The notes: generated by a model not told the origin, from the sequence alone. DNA of 64,000 nt from Siphonodentalium dalli (GCA_032622095.1 CP136063.1:115774723-115838722), one strand, 5' to 3'; positions 47,220 to 59,541 are shown, counted from the first letter of the stretch. A program made the numbers and translations.

Positions 47220-47760
47220 CCAAGATGATTTTTTGTCATGTAGGTCCTGGACTTCTTCCCTTCCTAGCCTGGATATCTTACCCCCACCCAAACCCTGACT
47301 CAAACAACATTTTCTCGGAAGAAGTTAATTTCTCATTGTTTCGTGACTATATAAAGCAAAATAAGCAATAAATCCATGATTTTTCTCAAGTAGGCGCTGG
47401 TTGGGGGGGGGGGGGGGGGGCTACATCATGTTCTGGAATCTTCGTTTCATGACTTTATAAAGCAAAATAAGCAATGAAACCATGAGACAATTTTTTGTCA
47501 TGTAGGTGCTGGGTTGTGGGTAGCTATCCAGACCTGGACATTTGAAAGAATGAAATTAAATAAAAACAAATTTAAATCTCAAGTCATTTTTCTCGCCATT
47601 TCAGGATCAAATAATCAATTGTGTGATTAAAAAAATATGTCGCTTGGAAAAAAATATATTTTAATAAAAAAAAAAGGGAATTATAAAAAAAAACATTTTT
47701 CTGGCAATTTCAGGATCAAACTATGAAAAGTGGGGGGAAATTTGTCACTTGAAAATAAAT
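47220..47760. repeat. Inverted duplication, left partner
   Basis: Units with ATAAAGCAAAATAAGCAATA and TGTCATGTAGGTGCTGG repeat three times. The reverse complement of the same material forms 48870-49630. It contains an 18-base G run (47405-47422). Confidence 0.7.
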
Positions 47761-48448
47761 TTTTTTAAAATAAAAACAAAGTTAAATATCAAACAATTTG
47801 GCCATTCCAGAGTCAAACGTTATCAAATGAATGAAATTATTTTCAGTCATATATGGGAGATGAAGATTAGGGAGATACATTGTAACAAACTATTAAGATT
47901 TCATTCATTTATTCATGCATTTCTCCAGCTCGGGCAAACGAAAGCCCCTGTAATTTCCACCATCATTTGGGAAAGCATACTGAAATTACTGATGCCATTC
48001 ACAACACACGATGGAAGAGGTCTGCAGTTATGCAAACCATGGTAGCCATAGCACCACCGAATAAACTGTCTATGCGATATGCCTGTATTTGTTGTGCAGA
48101 GGTCCATTAAACGGATGACTATACTGTTGCTGGTATCCTAACCATGCAACTTCAAGTAGCCATGGGTCCAGGCACACACTCCTGAAGGGGACAGTCTCTG
48201 TGATACACTTGAAGTGTCCTTCTTCCTATGAAATCGCTTTTGTCACTTCCTTTAGCTTGGTCTCAACTTTTTCAATCTCATGGCAACATCTGCACTCACA
48301 GGTACATTGTAGTCTCCATCACATACATAGGTGCATGAACACCTGAAATGACAAGGGAAATACATTTATTATGGAACAACTCAGAGTTAACATTCAATTC
48401 CTCAATTTTGTTGATGCAAACTTTGACAAATTTGTAACAAACTCGACA

Positions 48449-48652
48449 TACAGTAATGCCCTAAATAATCGACCCCTTAACCACATCAGAATTATAGGTA
48501 TAGTTTCAGGATTCAGTTTGAAATATGGCTTGTGGAAATTCATCGGAAAGCTCTCATGATTAAGGCAACAAGTCATATTTCGGACTAAATCCTGAAAAGT
48601 TACCCACAGTTCTGCTGTGGTTAAGGGGTTGAATGTTTAGGTCATTGCTGTA
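48449..48652. mobile_element. Hairpin MITE of Tc1/mariner type (family CAGTAATGC), copy 3
   Basis: TA-flanked, CAGTAATGCCCTAAATAATC to GTCATTGCTG. The most diverged of the three copies; the central stem is partly lost. Nested in the 6.4-kb hAT-like element. Confidence 0.7.
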
Positions 48653-48869
48653 TGTTCTGATGAATGACAGTGGGCATGCGTCTGTCCGTCCACTTGTTCT
48701 CATGGATACATGCATCTTGGATAAGTTCCGCACAAATTTGTTATCAGAAGTTATACCTGCTGAATTGTTTACCAGGTATCTATTTCATTATCCAGTTTTG
48801 TTAATATCCTGTTTTAAAGATTCACAGCTTATACTATAGTAGTTTGTTTACCTGGTGTACATGATATCT

Positions 48870-49630
48870 CCCCCAGTGCATCCCCCCTTTTTACTATTTT
48901 CAGTCTGTCAAATGCTCACACCCACCGAGAATTCAACATACGACAAAATATAAATGTACACGTATTAATTTATTGCTTATTTATTTTTATGTTATAGTCA
49001 TTAAATGGCGATAAATTAACATGTTACAAGTTGTTTGAGTCAGGGTTTGGGTGGAGAGGGGGGAATCAGATACCCAGGTCTGAATATCCCCCACACCCAG
49101 CATCTACATAAGAGTATATGACAAAAATAAACTAATTATTCTATTGCTTATATTGCCATATAATGCTATATATCCATTAAAATTTTGATTGAGTCAGGAT
49201 TTGGGTTGGGAGAAATTACACAGGCCTGAATATCCCTCCCCCCCCCCCCCCAAAAAAAAGAAACCAGCAGCTGCATATGAGACAAAAATATCTTATTATT
49301 TATCACTTACATTTACCGGTATATCGCTTTATATAGTCATGAAATGGCGAGAAATTAAAATTAATCGAGAAAAATTTCATTGAGTCAGGGTTTGGGGTGG
49401 GAGGGGGGAATACCGAGGCTTGAGTATCTCTCGCCTTTTCATGAGTGTATGAAGCAAAATAAGCAACTTATAAAATAATAAATTCATTTTTGTCATAAGT
49501 AGCTGCTCGGTTGGGGAGTGGGGGCGATAATAAACCCGGGTATCTTTCTCCTGACCCAAATACTGACTCAAACAACTTTTTCTTGGAAAGTTAATTTCTT
49601 TCCGTTTCATGACTATATATTCAGAAATAG
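48870..49630. repeat. Inverted duplication, right partner
   Basis: TTGTTTGAGTCAGGGTTTGG occurs at about 49031 and, in variants, at 49192 and 49380. It is the complement of CCCAAACCCTGACTCAAACA at 47287. Units are about 160-190 bp. Confidence 0.7.
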
Positions 49631-49914
49631 CATACATTGGCATGTATAGACCAAGTTTTCTCAGTCCACAGCTTGGGAAATTGGTTGGGTTGATGCTGTT
49701 TTGGACTGAGAATCCGAGATACCTCCTGTTGCTCTTCTATACCAGTACCGTAACAGATTTTCATTCAAAAGACATACTACATGTACATGTATAGTACCCC
49801 GACAGTCATGTGAACCCATGAATATAATCATCTCACTTGGACCACAATGAATCTGTCTTCAAAATGATATACAATGTACCATATACTGTTATAGAAAATA
49901 TCCACACCAAGATA

Positions 49915-50095
49915 TTATCTCGACTCTCTCGAGATTTCGAGAAAAGAATCTTGAGATATTAACATATTTTCTCGAGATCATACGGCAAGATCTCAAGAAA
50001 ATATGCAGAGATCTCAAGATAATATCGCGAGATACTAGTAATATGTTCAGAGCTTGAGATGCGCATGTCAGGATCTCAAGATGTGTCGAGATAAC
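49915..50095. repeat. Cluster of TCTCGAGA / AAGATCTCAAGA palindromic words
   Basis: At least ten copies of TCTCGAGA-, TCTTGAGA- or GATCTCAAGA-like words alternate with AATAT spacers in 180 bp, in both orientations. Confidence 0.7.
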
Positions 50096-53000
50096 AATTA
50101 ACATGTTGAATATTCAACTTTCAAGACACTTTTTTTTTCTTGGACAATGTCACAAATCAAGAGTTAGCTAATTTTTGGCAAATTATTATTTATTATTTTA
50201 GCCAGTGCAAACACTGTCTCTGATTGTCATAGTACTGATACTAATAGCTGAATCCAATGTCAATCCGTGAGCAGCCATGGACTGGCAGTGGTCGAGTCCA
50301 GAATTTCAATACATAAAAAAATTGACATTTTTAGTAAAAAAAAAATACTACATGTACTGGTATATTTTTAGACTAACATTTCGGCAGACACACAACTTTT
50401 CCTTGAATTATATTTCATATTTCGATGTATTGAGTATGCGTAATGATTATTACACATGTCCGCTCGTATAAACGGGGTTTTAGCTAGTATTTACATCAAT
50501 TTTATTTTCACATGTTTTGCCAGTGACCGCGATATTTTTAATAAGAGACGCTCAGTGACTCACCATTTTCGTACGCGATTTTCATCTCTTCGCCATCCAA
50601 GGTCTGGATCGTTTGGTGGTCTCACACCATGGTAATTTTGTGGTAATTCCGGCTTGTGCATGTACGCTCCCGTTGTCAAATTTAAAGTGTCTTCTGCTGA
50701 CGAATCAGACGAGGAACAATCAGATCGCAAAAATGTTTCTGTCAGTGTCAGCCATTCAGTGGGAAATACCCAAGGTCCTTGAATACGTCACACGCTTTCT
50801 CGCAAATAACTGTTTCCGTCAAAATAGATAATGAGGTGAGGCATCAGGCTATCATCCAGACACACACAGTCGTAAACACTCGTATCTTTCAGACAGCGGG
50901 GGATTGTTTTCTTAAATTAGTGTGCATTACTTGATACAAATATGAATAAATGAACATATATTGAGAATTTTCGCGACGGCGACTTTAATGCTGCAACACA
51001 GTCATCAAGCATACATATTATTTTCCTTGTATTACTGCTGAAATCAACGAGCCATAAATTAATCCGTTGTCATTCACATTCGGCTGATTAACCTATTGTC
51101 TTATATTCGCTGGTAATATAACGCTGACATCATAAATATGTGCTATATAATGTTGCCATTAATATGCATTGTTACAATGACTACACCCATCTATAATCCA
51201 AATGGACAAAGAGAGGATTAAGTGTCGAAACAAATTAATAATTACCTTTTGCGGTATCTACATTGAGATCATGTTACAAAGTACTTACAACAGCCTCAAT
51301 GAAAAATTTATAGAACAGCCCTTTTTTTCCAACTCACATTTTAACCATGGTCGATTAGCTGTTTGATGAAAGTTTGATTATGACAGAAAGATTGGATTAC
51401 CATTTTGTGAAAACTAAAGAATATTATATATAACTGTCGACATAACACTGCTGACTGCGCTACATGTAAATTGATAGATTTCTTATTTTGGTTTTCCATT
51501 GTATTGTCTCTAATTCGGCACACGTAATGAATAACCCACGTCTGATGATGTTCTATGACTTGATAGTTAAGGCCAAAAAAAACTTTTTGGTTCTCAGGCC
51601 CCGCCGCATTGAATAAAAAGGGCCGCATTAGGCCTTTTTATTGCAATGCCTGATGTTATGACAAAAAAACTTACAAAAAAAAACTTAAAATATATATATA
51701 TTTTTTTTTTAATTTTAAAAACATGTCCGTAGCAGATATGTGTTGAATAATAGTGTGCATTGAGCTCTAACATGTAATGTGTTAAAAAGTGACTTGCAGG
51801 CTTACAACATGAAGTAGATGACTACAATTAAGAAAATGATGAGCTGACCCTCATGCTCTTCTTACAATTAGTCATTGTGAACTAACTTACATTAATTGTA
51901 ACTTGATACAATTGAAAGGCACAGAACTAAATTCAGGATCACATATTAGATTGGGGAGGTATCAGTTTTTAGACAACAATAACAGTAGTTAATGTCAGGG
52001 GCATTATATAATGTTAGGTAATCCCAGTCATACACTGGTAGTACAATGTCATTTTTATATAAGATTAAATGAGTTTATATGCATAACAGTTCCCTCTACA
52101 TTTCTGGTTATTACTAGGCAGAGGAAGGTATCTTTGTCCATGCTTACTATGCGCAGAAAAAATAAAAAATAAAAATAAAAACCCTCCCTCCCTCTTTTTT
52201 TTTTTGGCCTAACATCCCATAATTAAAAACTCACTTGCCAAAATTTGTGCCAAATGAAAATATTTTTTGCCATTGGCAAATTTGGCAAGCGGTAGCGTGA
52301 ACCCTGCCGAACATATCACATATCACCTAACTTGGTTGTCCTTTGGCATGGTGATCACACAGGTTTGGGGAATTGATACACAGACATACTACAGGTTTTG
52401 TCCAATAAATTTTTACCAGTTCCTACCCTTGTTTGACTTGTAAGTTTTAAAATGTTTTTCTGTATGAACATTTCAGTTTGTAACTCGGGCATGTATCATC
52501 AGATTTGGTTGTGTTTTGGTGTGTTGATAGCCCTATTTTGGGGGAAAGAATATAATCCCTCGATCTTCAAGAGTTCTGTTGAACTGAAGACGTATAACCA
52601 TGTCATACTGCTCAGATGCACAAATATATTTCTTCTTGTGTGTGCTTGTAGTACACATGTGGTCAGAACTATGGTGTCCTTTGCGCCAATGTGTGGCCAA
52701 TGTTGCAAACTTTGCCGACCAATCGCCAGACTCAAATACAAGGATACCATGAGCATAAAATTAATGGCAATAATCTGTCTTTAAATCTCCCTTTTTGTGA
52801 ATCAATGGACTAGGGAAATTCCATTTCGAGACATCATTCGCTGGCTTAATATTGTCGAAAATGCCTCATGATATGCTTTCGAAAAAAATAAGCTCGAAAA
52901 ATAAAGTTATTTACATTTTATTATTTTTGCGATATTGTTAACCTGTTGGGTGTAATAATGTCCTTTTAGTCCATTCACAGATCACAGAAACAGTTGTGAT

Positions 53001-53489
53001 GATTTAGTTATAGCAACAGAAATGGGAAAATATATCCATTAGTAAAGACCTATCTCATACATTGCAGGTGCCAAGACTATGAAATATTTTATTCGATAAT
53101 TGAGGCAATTTCAAATTACTGAACGGTTGATTCTAATCGAATGAAAAGTGGTATTTGCAAGACTATAGCTTAAATTTATCTGACCACAAACAAGTTTCTG
53201 AAAAAAAGATAATTCTGACAAAAGGAGGTGGTCCTACCAGAACACTCGTCTCTGACTACTCGCAAACGATTTCATTGATTTCTTTACTAATATTATGTTC
53301 ATGCTATTCGACAAATATTAAACACTTTTGCTAATGACATCAATGAGATTGCCAAGTTCTAACAAAAATCAAGTGTATTTCCATATCTGGATTATTTGTG
53401 TCAATTAACATCAGTTTTGTTTGTCATTTGACTACCATTTTGTTACTGATTACAACTTAGTTTTGATGAAAAAAATGCAGATTGAGTTC

Positions 53490-55890
53490 TTAAAAAAAAA
53501 AGTAAGTTCCCCCTTCATATAATACCTTGTATCTCCTATGTTTTTCACCCGATCATATTGAAATTGCACATTGTGGGCGTTAACTATCCCGCTGGCTTTC
53601 TAGTCTTTCTCTGAATATTGCTTGATTGAAAAAAAGTACCATTATAAAAAAATCACACTTTTAACTGACCTCAACATTGTCACATGTTGATGGGCTTTAA
53701 TACTGGGTGATCAGTATTTGTTAAGGTCACCGGCCATATTACTGCATGGGATTTGCTTGAACTTAACCATAAGTCACTCTAATTTAGGGGTGTGATTTTG
53801 AATAACCCCCGTATCTGGTCCACTGCATTCACATGAAAGTGTCCCTTCCCCGTATGGTGGACCAAGCAAGAATTGTTGCCAAAGAGTTTTGAAAGCAAAT
53901 AATCACGTAAAGTAGGTTGCTCGAGGGATGAGTGTTTCACTAAATATGATATGAAAACTCGGCCACATTTCAAGAAACTGGCTATGATGCGAAAGATCGC
54001 TTAAAAATTGGGCAGTATTCGCACAACCAGTTTCTTGAAAATGAGTTTTCTTATCGCATTCGGTGAAAAAAAACCATTCTACGCATGTCATACGTTTATA
54101 TGGAGGTGTTTGCCTCCAGCAAATCTATTGCAAAAACCCTTGCTTGGTCTGCCATACAGGGCGTGGTTCCATTCCAGTGAATGCAGTGCACCAGATATGG
54201 TCATCCTTCTAAATCATGCTCCTAAATTCCCACCATGTGATAACTGGTGAATTTGAAGAAAATTCCACAAAGTAATAAAGCTGGTGACACTTAACCAACA
54301 CTGGTCACACAGTACCCATTGATACATGATTCTGTTGAGCGTCAAAGATGAAAGTATGATTCTTGAAAATGTTAAATTTTCCATACAAGCAACATTCTGA
54401 AGAAGGTCAGAAAATGCTCGGGATAATTAACTCCCACATTGTGCTGCATTTAACATGTTCTCAAGTCATTCAAAATATCAATACAATCGGATGAATAACA
54501 TAGGAGAGACCAGGTATTATATAGAGCTGAAACGGTTAGACGGTTAGCATCCGGTTAGCGACGTAACCGGTTAGAAAAAAATGAACCGGCGTAACCGCAT
54601 CCCGTTGTCAGTTGAATGTGAACGTGAATAATCCTCAAAATATTAGGTTAAATGATGCAAAACTAATACTAAATCCTGTGTCACCGATAGTAGAGTGCAA
54701 TGCAAGCATTAATTGGTACACGCGGTAGTATCAGATACTTAGTAGCAATTCTCGAACTGTCTGGACGTGTCGGCGACCTTCAATCAATTCCGACCCTTTG
54801 AAGTTTTCTCTGATCTTCCGACAAAAGCACGTGTGCAGTCACTGTGTATCAAGTCTGAATGCACACAAGGAAGTGACAACGTAAAAGTGGCGTTGTGTGG
54901 CAATGCCTGCTTTCGTAACTTAATAGTTAATACTGCACGAATCAACATGGATTCAAAGTGGAATCACACCACGACATACTAAAACTGTTATACAGTGGGG
55001 TTTATAAAAACTATGTAAGTCGACAAAGTTTGAAGATTGCGATCAGCTGCACAATGTCTTCACTCTTCCTGTTCTTCCTCCATGTTGTGATCTAATATGA
55101 TCAATTCAATTGAGTGACCAAACAGACATCGTAGTTGAAGCAACCCAAAACCTCTTTAACTTCTTCAATGATCTTCCCTTTTATCAAGGAAATTGATGCT
55201 CCATGCTACTCTGTAACTGTAACTGGTTGTGCCTGTGGGACTAATTGACACTCAATTTGGCAGTAATTGCTATATGTTAAGTGATTGCATACTAAAACCG
55301 AAACGTAAATTCTATAACCTTCCAACACTAGTGTCCGCGATCATGATACCGACGAATAGCTCGAATACTGAATAGGACTTCGAGTCTGACCTAACTGACC
55401 TTCCTTTTTGTTCTATAGTTATTACTTTCTTGTCTTTATATATAATTAATTGGAGGATATACCAATGATAATGATATATTACAGATCTTTAATATATAGT
55501 TTTGTTACTCGTTTTACCAATACCCATACTATTGTTACTCGTTTTACAAATGCCCAAACATATGCTGATCACGACAAATAAGCGATCCCCCTGCCATTCA
55601 CAAATTTCACTTGCTCATTCCCCATCACGAGAGCCAGCAAAAGAACAGTGAATGCGTGTTTTTGAATATCGTTAAATGCCGTGAATAAGGTCTTTATTTC
55701 AGCTAGTATTTCTCACCTAGGTTTGTCCCTGGAGCATGGCATAATGTCGACATAATTAGTGTGAGAGAAGTCCGCTAGAAATTAGCGGTTAACCGGTTGA
55801 AATCCGGCTAACCCCGATGGTTAACCGGTTAGAAGAATGGGTCAACCGTTTCACCTTTAGTATTATATGAGGGGGAACTTACTTTTTTTA
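53490..55890. mobile_element. Foldback element carrying a nested hAT
   Basis: The left arm (AAAGTAAGTTCCCCCTTCAT, then ATAATACC, CTCCTATG) and right arm (CATAGGAG...GGTATTATA, then GGGGGAACTTACTTTTTTT) are complements. Pairing continues inward to the centre near 54000, where TTTCAAGAAACTGG faces CCAGTTTCTTGAAA. The body is about 1.05 kb without the nested 1338-bp hAT. No coding frame is supported. The outer ends are approximate because they fall in A/T runs. Confidence 0.75.
54522..55859. mobile_element. hAT non-autonomous element, TSD GTATTATA
   Basis: It starts TAGAGCTGAAACGGTTAGAC and ends AACCGTTTCACCTTTA, flanked by GTATTATA at 54514-54521 and 55860-55867. Subterminal AACCGGTTAG words are dense at both ends. 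The left arm of the host foldback shows the target with one GTATTATA. A 71-codon frame (54767-54982) is possibly a remnant, but no BED finger or transposase motif is visible. Confidence 0.9.
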
Positions 55891-56919
55891 GGTGTTTATT
55901 TTTGGTAAAAATCTGATGATTTTTGCATGAGTTATGTGCATTTTTGCCCAAAAATAATATTTGTAGTCTAAATATACAGGGTTTAGACTAGGGCTTGGGG
56001 GAATGGTACTATATAGCTTCTGGGGGAATTCTCAGTCCATCAACAAACTGCGTATGATCTATTATAAATAGTATTTACCGATAGTAAATCAGTCGTTTAT
56101 TTAAATCCAAGTAAGTAAATAAATTTAAGGAATAGTAATTATGTTTTAATATTTTTTAACAATTTGAAGTGTTATGTAATGTAAGGGTGTTGTCATTCAG
56201 TGCTGCATATAACCAGATAACCATTGATACCATCAATTTTAAGACAAAACATCAAGTTAGATCAGCGGGTAAAATAAGGGAACCAACAGTTTTTCATATT
56301 GCCTCAAACAACGGTAGAGAAAATTGTTAAAATTTGCAATTTATTTCAATGTCGATTTGACAAACATAAGGCCACATTAACTTAATTATATGTTTCTCAG
56401 GCACTGCCGCCCCCTTAAAAATCCACCGCTGGGAGCTTTTTATTCGACAACGAAAATAAAAAGTATATAAAGTGCCTGCCGCGTGCTATAAATGTGCACC
56501 CACGTGATCCGTTTATATCATGTGTGTAACTTCAGTTAGTCGGTCATTGAGTAAGCGGGATAACTCTACTTCCAACTACTCCGAACGCATATCGAACGCA
56601 CCACGAATATCGCAATGCGCTAGGGGAACACAGTGTGCGAAACATAACTATCACAAGTATAACATACTCTGATAACGTCTTATCGCCAAATTCATGCTTC
56701 AAACATTTTAAACATATCATCTTCGGCTTCTTTTATTTTATTTTTATGAAAATGAATATTAAATGGGGTGATAAATATATTTATAACGGCAAATATAATC
56801 AAATTAGCCCTTTTCCCGTGAAACTTAGGACAGGCAAGCCAGGTAAAAAAATTGGTAAAATATGAGTACGAACGTCGAAGTGTTCCCCTATCGTATTGCG
56901 ATAATTGCCAACCAAAAAG

Positions 56920-57177
56920 ATGGCGCTGCTAAATATTTGCGTGATTGAAAATGGACATGTATTGATTCCATGGAGGAAAATCAACATAGACACTTCCGAC
57001 ACAACACAAATGGTTGCTGACAATTTTATGAAGGAAAATTCTGTTCATTGTGAATGTGATGAGAGTTCCATAAATGTCAGTGTTTCCAAACGAAAGAGGG
57101 ATGAGTTCGACCATGTATCGATGGAGCTGAAGTCGGCTGAAGTTGCGGACATATTTGGCCGCTTCATCCAAATATAA
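56920..57177 (+). CDS. Hypothetical 85-residue protein inside the TIR element
   Basis: The frame opens at 56905. I prefer the second ATG, 56920, because its context AAAAAGATGGCG is better. The sequence MALLNICVIENGHVLIPW begins the protein. It contains an alternating hydrophobic start, an HCEC pair and a basic KRKRDEF segment. It resembles no family I know. Amino-acid use looks more protein-like than in the neighbouring frames, but at this length chance cannot be excluded. Confidence 0.3.
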   Translation: MALLNICVIENGHVLIPWRKINIDTSDTTQMVADNFMKENSVHCECDESSINVSVSKRKRDEFDHVSMELKSAEVADIFGRFIQI

Positions 57178-57421
57178 TACGTGTCTACAGATGGATTGCC
57201 TCCACCTTCCATTCATTTTTTATTTTACATTAAAATTTCAATCAAAATCAAAACAGCCAGTCATATTTTAATTTAACCCCAAAATTCAATGGTTTTCAAT
57301 CTGCAAACCATGACAGTTTGTAAACTACTAGTAGTACAAGTTCTTCTCGTTCCTACAGGAAGCTCAATATGATGTCGAATATATCTCCATGCTGTATATT
57401 GAAAACTAGTTTTAAATTCTA

Positions 57422-57535
57422 CTACATGCAGTACATGTATGGTAAATTGATATTAATAACATTGACTGAACTGAATATTTTAAATGTTATTATTAACTTA
57501 TTAATATCAATTTGCCATACATGTACTGCATGTAG
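57422..57535. repeat. Perfect hairpin nested in the TIR element
   Basis: CTACATGCAGTACATGTATG and its complement extend to arms of about 37 bp with one or two mismatches around a 40-base AT loop. Confidence 0.8.
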
Positions 57536-58283
57536 CATATTATATATCAATTTTTTCATCCACCTATGAAGGGAGACACATTTTGGCATCATCTTGAATC
57601 GTGAACAGGCATCTCGTAGCGCACCTCCCAATATAAAATTTGTTGTAAAATGTCACGTATAAAAACCTGCCTCCCACTGCCTCCCACAAAATTTTCCCTA
57701 TAAAAATTAAGATATAAAAATCTGCCTCCCGGTAAATTTTGGTCTAAAATAATAAAAATAAATACCTGCCTCCCGCCTTGTTTTGAAAATAAAAGTGCCT
57801 GAGAAACATATAATTAAGTTAATGTGGCCTAACATTCATGAACACATGTTATACCAAGAAATCCTGATAACCCTTCAGTGGGTAACATCCAGACCTTGTC
57901 TAGATAACCATAGATAAGAACCAGTCAGAACAGTGTATTCTTTGACAATGTTATTGTAATCGCAAATAATTGTTGATGTGTGTAGTCCTGAAAAGCATTG
58001 TTTTCACCTAAAATGGCTCACTTGTGGTCAGCGATAGCAGGCAAATAAAATGATATTTGTTTATCATTCCCTGTTGGTGTTATTTAGTGGCAGATACACA
58101 GGTGAAATAGGCATTAATCTGTGGGTCGGGTAAGGGAATTATAATACAATGTACATTGGAGGGTAAATTTGGGTGAGGGGAAAGGGACCCGCTGCCTCTC
58201 TAGCAAAAACACTGAAATATAGCCATTATACAAATTTGTCATGTATTGCTAAGTATAATTTTTAATGTTTGTTATTCTTTCAG

Positions 58284-58451
58284 AGTAAATGGTACTATTC
58301 GTGTGCATTTTCATGCTGTTATCTCACCTGAATTCAACTTCGACCCAAAATCTCAAGATGTGTTTATAGCTGGCAAATGTTTGGGACATGCTGGTGAATT
58401 CAACGCATGGAAAGAAGGAAAATTTAAAGTTCATCAGACAAATCTAAGAAG
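58284..58451 (+). CDS. rnf213: RNF213-like exon: start of the CBM20 carbohydrate-binding module
   Basis: Acceptor TTCTTTCAG ends at 58283 and the donor AGAAG/GTATGT is at 58451. The exon enters in phase 2 (its first base completes a lysine codon) and leaves in phase 2. The sequence GTIRVHFHAVISPEFNFDP, followed by a DVFIAG segment and a FNAWKEGKF segment, matches the beginning of the CBM20 domain near the N-terminus of RNF213: beta strand, HAxIS, F-x-F-x-P, V-x-I-x-G, and W. This is the strongest single piece of homology for the gene. The rest of the domain must be in a downstream exon that I cannot find before 64000. Confidence 0.85.
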
Positions 58452-59541
58452 GTATGTTACTATGGTAAATTAAAAACTAAAACTTTAGACTTGTGAGCTA
58501 ATAATATGTTAGCATATCTTAGCTTATAGTAGAGGCTCTTTTATAAAGAAATATGGTGACTGTACAAATGACGTTGCTTGATATCTCATGCACCAGAAAA
58601 CAAATGTTAGACACCTTAATTGGGGACGTGACTGGGTGGATATATGACGTCATCAAAATGGGCACCATCCAAAATTTCAGAGTATGCACTGAGTCAGTTT
58701 GATTAATAGCTACTTGTGAATTTATGATAGAAAGTTAAATATTTCACAACTGATGTGAAACTAATACACCATACTTCCACTTGTGGCCACCATAAACCAA
58801 GATGGCCACCAAAATGGCAACTGAAATTTGGAAAATTGATAATATTTCGCACATTCCTCTTGAATCTTTAACTGCTGTTTGAAATTTGTAGCTGATAGCT
58901 AGCTAAATTTGAATAAATTCTAGTATCCAACCATTTACACAACATAATATGTCATATTTTGGATCTCATTCTTGCCAACTATCTTAAAAATGTGCTATGA
59001 AAGTTAACCAAAATCCAATTCTGTATTCTAGCCAAGTTTTAAACAGAAAATAACTGAATTTGATGAAGATAATGTAAAACTGTTTGAAATATGTGAATTG
59101 CCAAATAATTACACTGAAAATAGTGCAGCTTTGTTTCAGATGGCGACCAAGATGGCTGCCAAAATGGAGAAAACTCCCAAATCTGTCTAATTTTCATTGA
59201 TATCACTCATGTGCTGGAGAATATATGCTCCATGTTTGCGTAAATCCATGATCGTACGGAATAATTTGTTAATTTGGTGAACCATAGCTGTTTATACCCG
59301 AGAATTCAACAGAATGATACCACGAAAATTGGATCAAATCATCATCATGGCAGACACAAACAATTGCAGAATGGACACTGAGTGAGGACGCTGAAAAATA
59401 TTTCTACAGCTTCGTTTTGAAGGAACAACATTAAAAAAAAAAAAATGGCCATCAAAATGGCGTCCGAAATATAGAAATGTTTTGAATTGTCACACAAGCC
59501 CCATACATCATTTTTGGTTATGTGTAAACTGTGGCCTTGGG
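58452..59541 (+). repeat. Intron start with AAGATGGCCACC-type repeats
   Basis: After the GTATGT donor, blocks reading CAAGATGGCCACCAAAATGG (58799), GGCGACCAAGATGGCTGCCA (59142) and AATGGCCATCAAAATGGCGT (59445) recur about 310-340 bp apart. They resemble the arms of the TAGTCC foldback elements, but no element ends are present. Confidence 0.55.

Larger units (their letters stand above)
45859..52306. mobile_element. 6.4-kb hAT-like element, TSD CCGAACAT
   Basis: It starts CAGGGTTGGTGTTGG and ends TAGCGTGAACCCTG, with the 8-bp CCGAACAT on both sides (45851-45858 and 52307-52314). Subterminal TTGCCAAA/TTTGGCAA words cluster at both ends, as in many hAT elements, and further inside AAAGTCGCCATCGCGAA (46112) is mirrored by TTCGCGACGGCGACTTT (50973). 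At 6448 bp it is large enough for an autonomous element, but I recognise no transposase in the open frames. An acidic 40-codon frame (50660-50782) is the only protein-like stretch. Nested are a mariner MITE, an inverted duplication and a TCTCGAGA array. It sits inside an older GTCC-type repeat. Confidence 0.85.
56369..57830. mobile_element. 1.46-kb TIR element (AGGCCACATTAAC ends) with a 90-codon ORF
   Basis: TIRs of about 38 bp: AGGCCACATTAACTTAATTA... on the left and the complement ...TAATTAAGTTAATGTGGCCT on the right. A target duplication is not clear (AACAT stands near both ends). The interior has an ORF at 56905-57177 and a hairpin at 57422-57535. The superfamily is not determined. Confidence 0.7.
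45049..58283 (+). other. Intron of the RNF213-like gene (13.2 kb)
   Basis: From GTTAGTATG to TATTCTTTCAG. Most of it is transposon: a 6.4-kb hAT-like element, a foldback element with a nested hAT, and a 1.46-kb TIR element. Parts with nothing recognised are 45049-45640, 52315-53490, 55892-56368 and 57831-58283. Confidence 0.55.
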
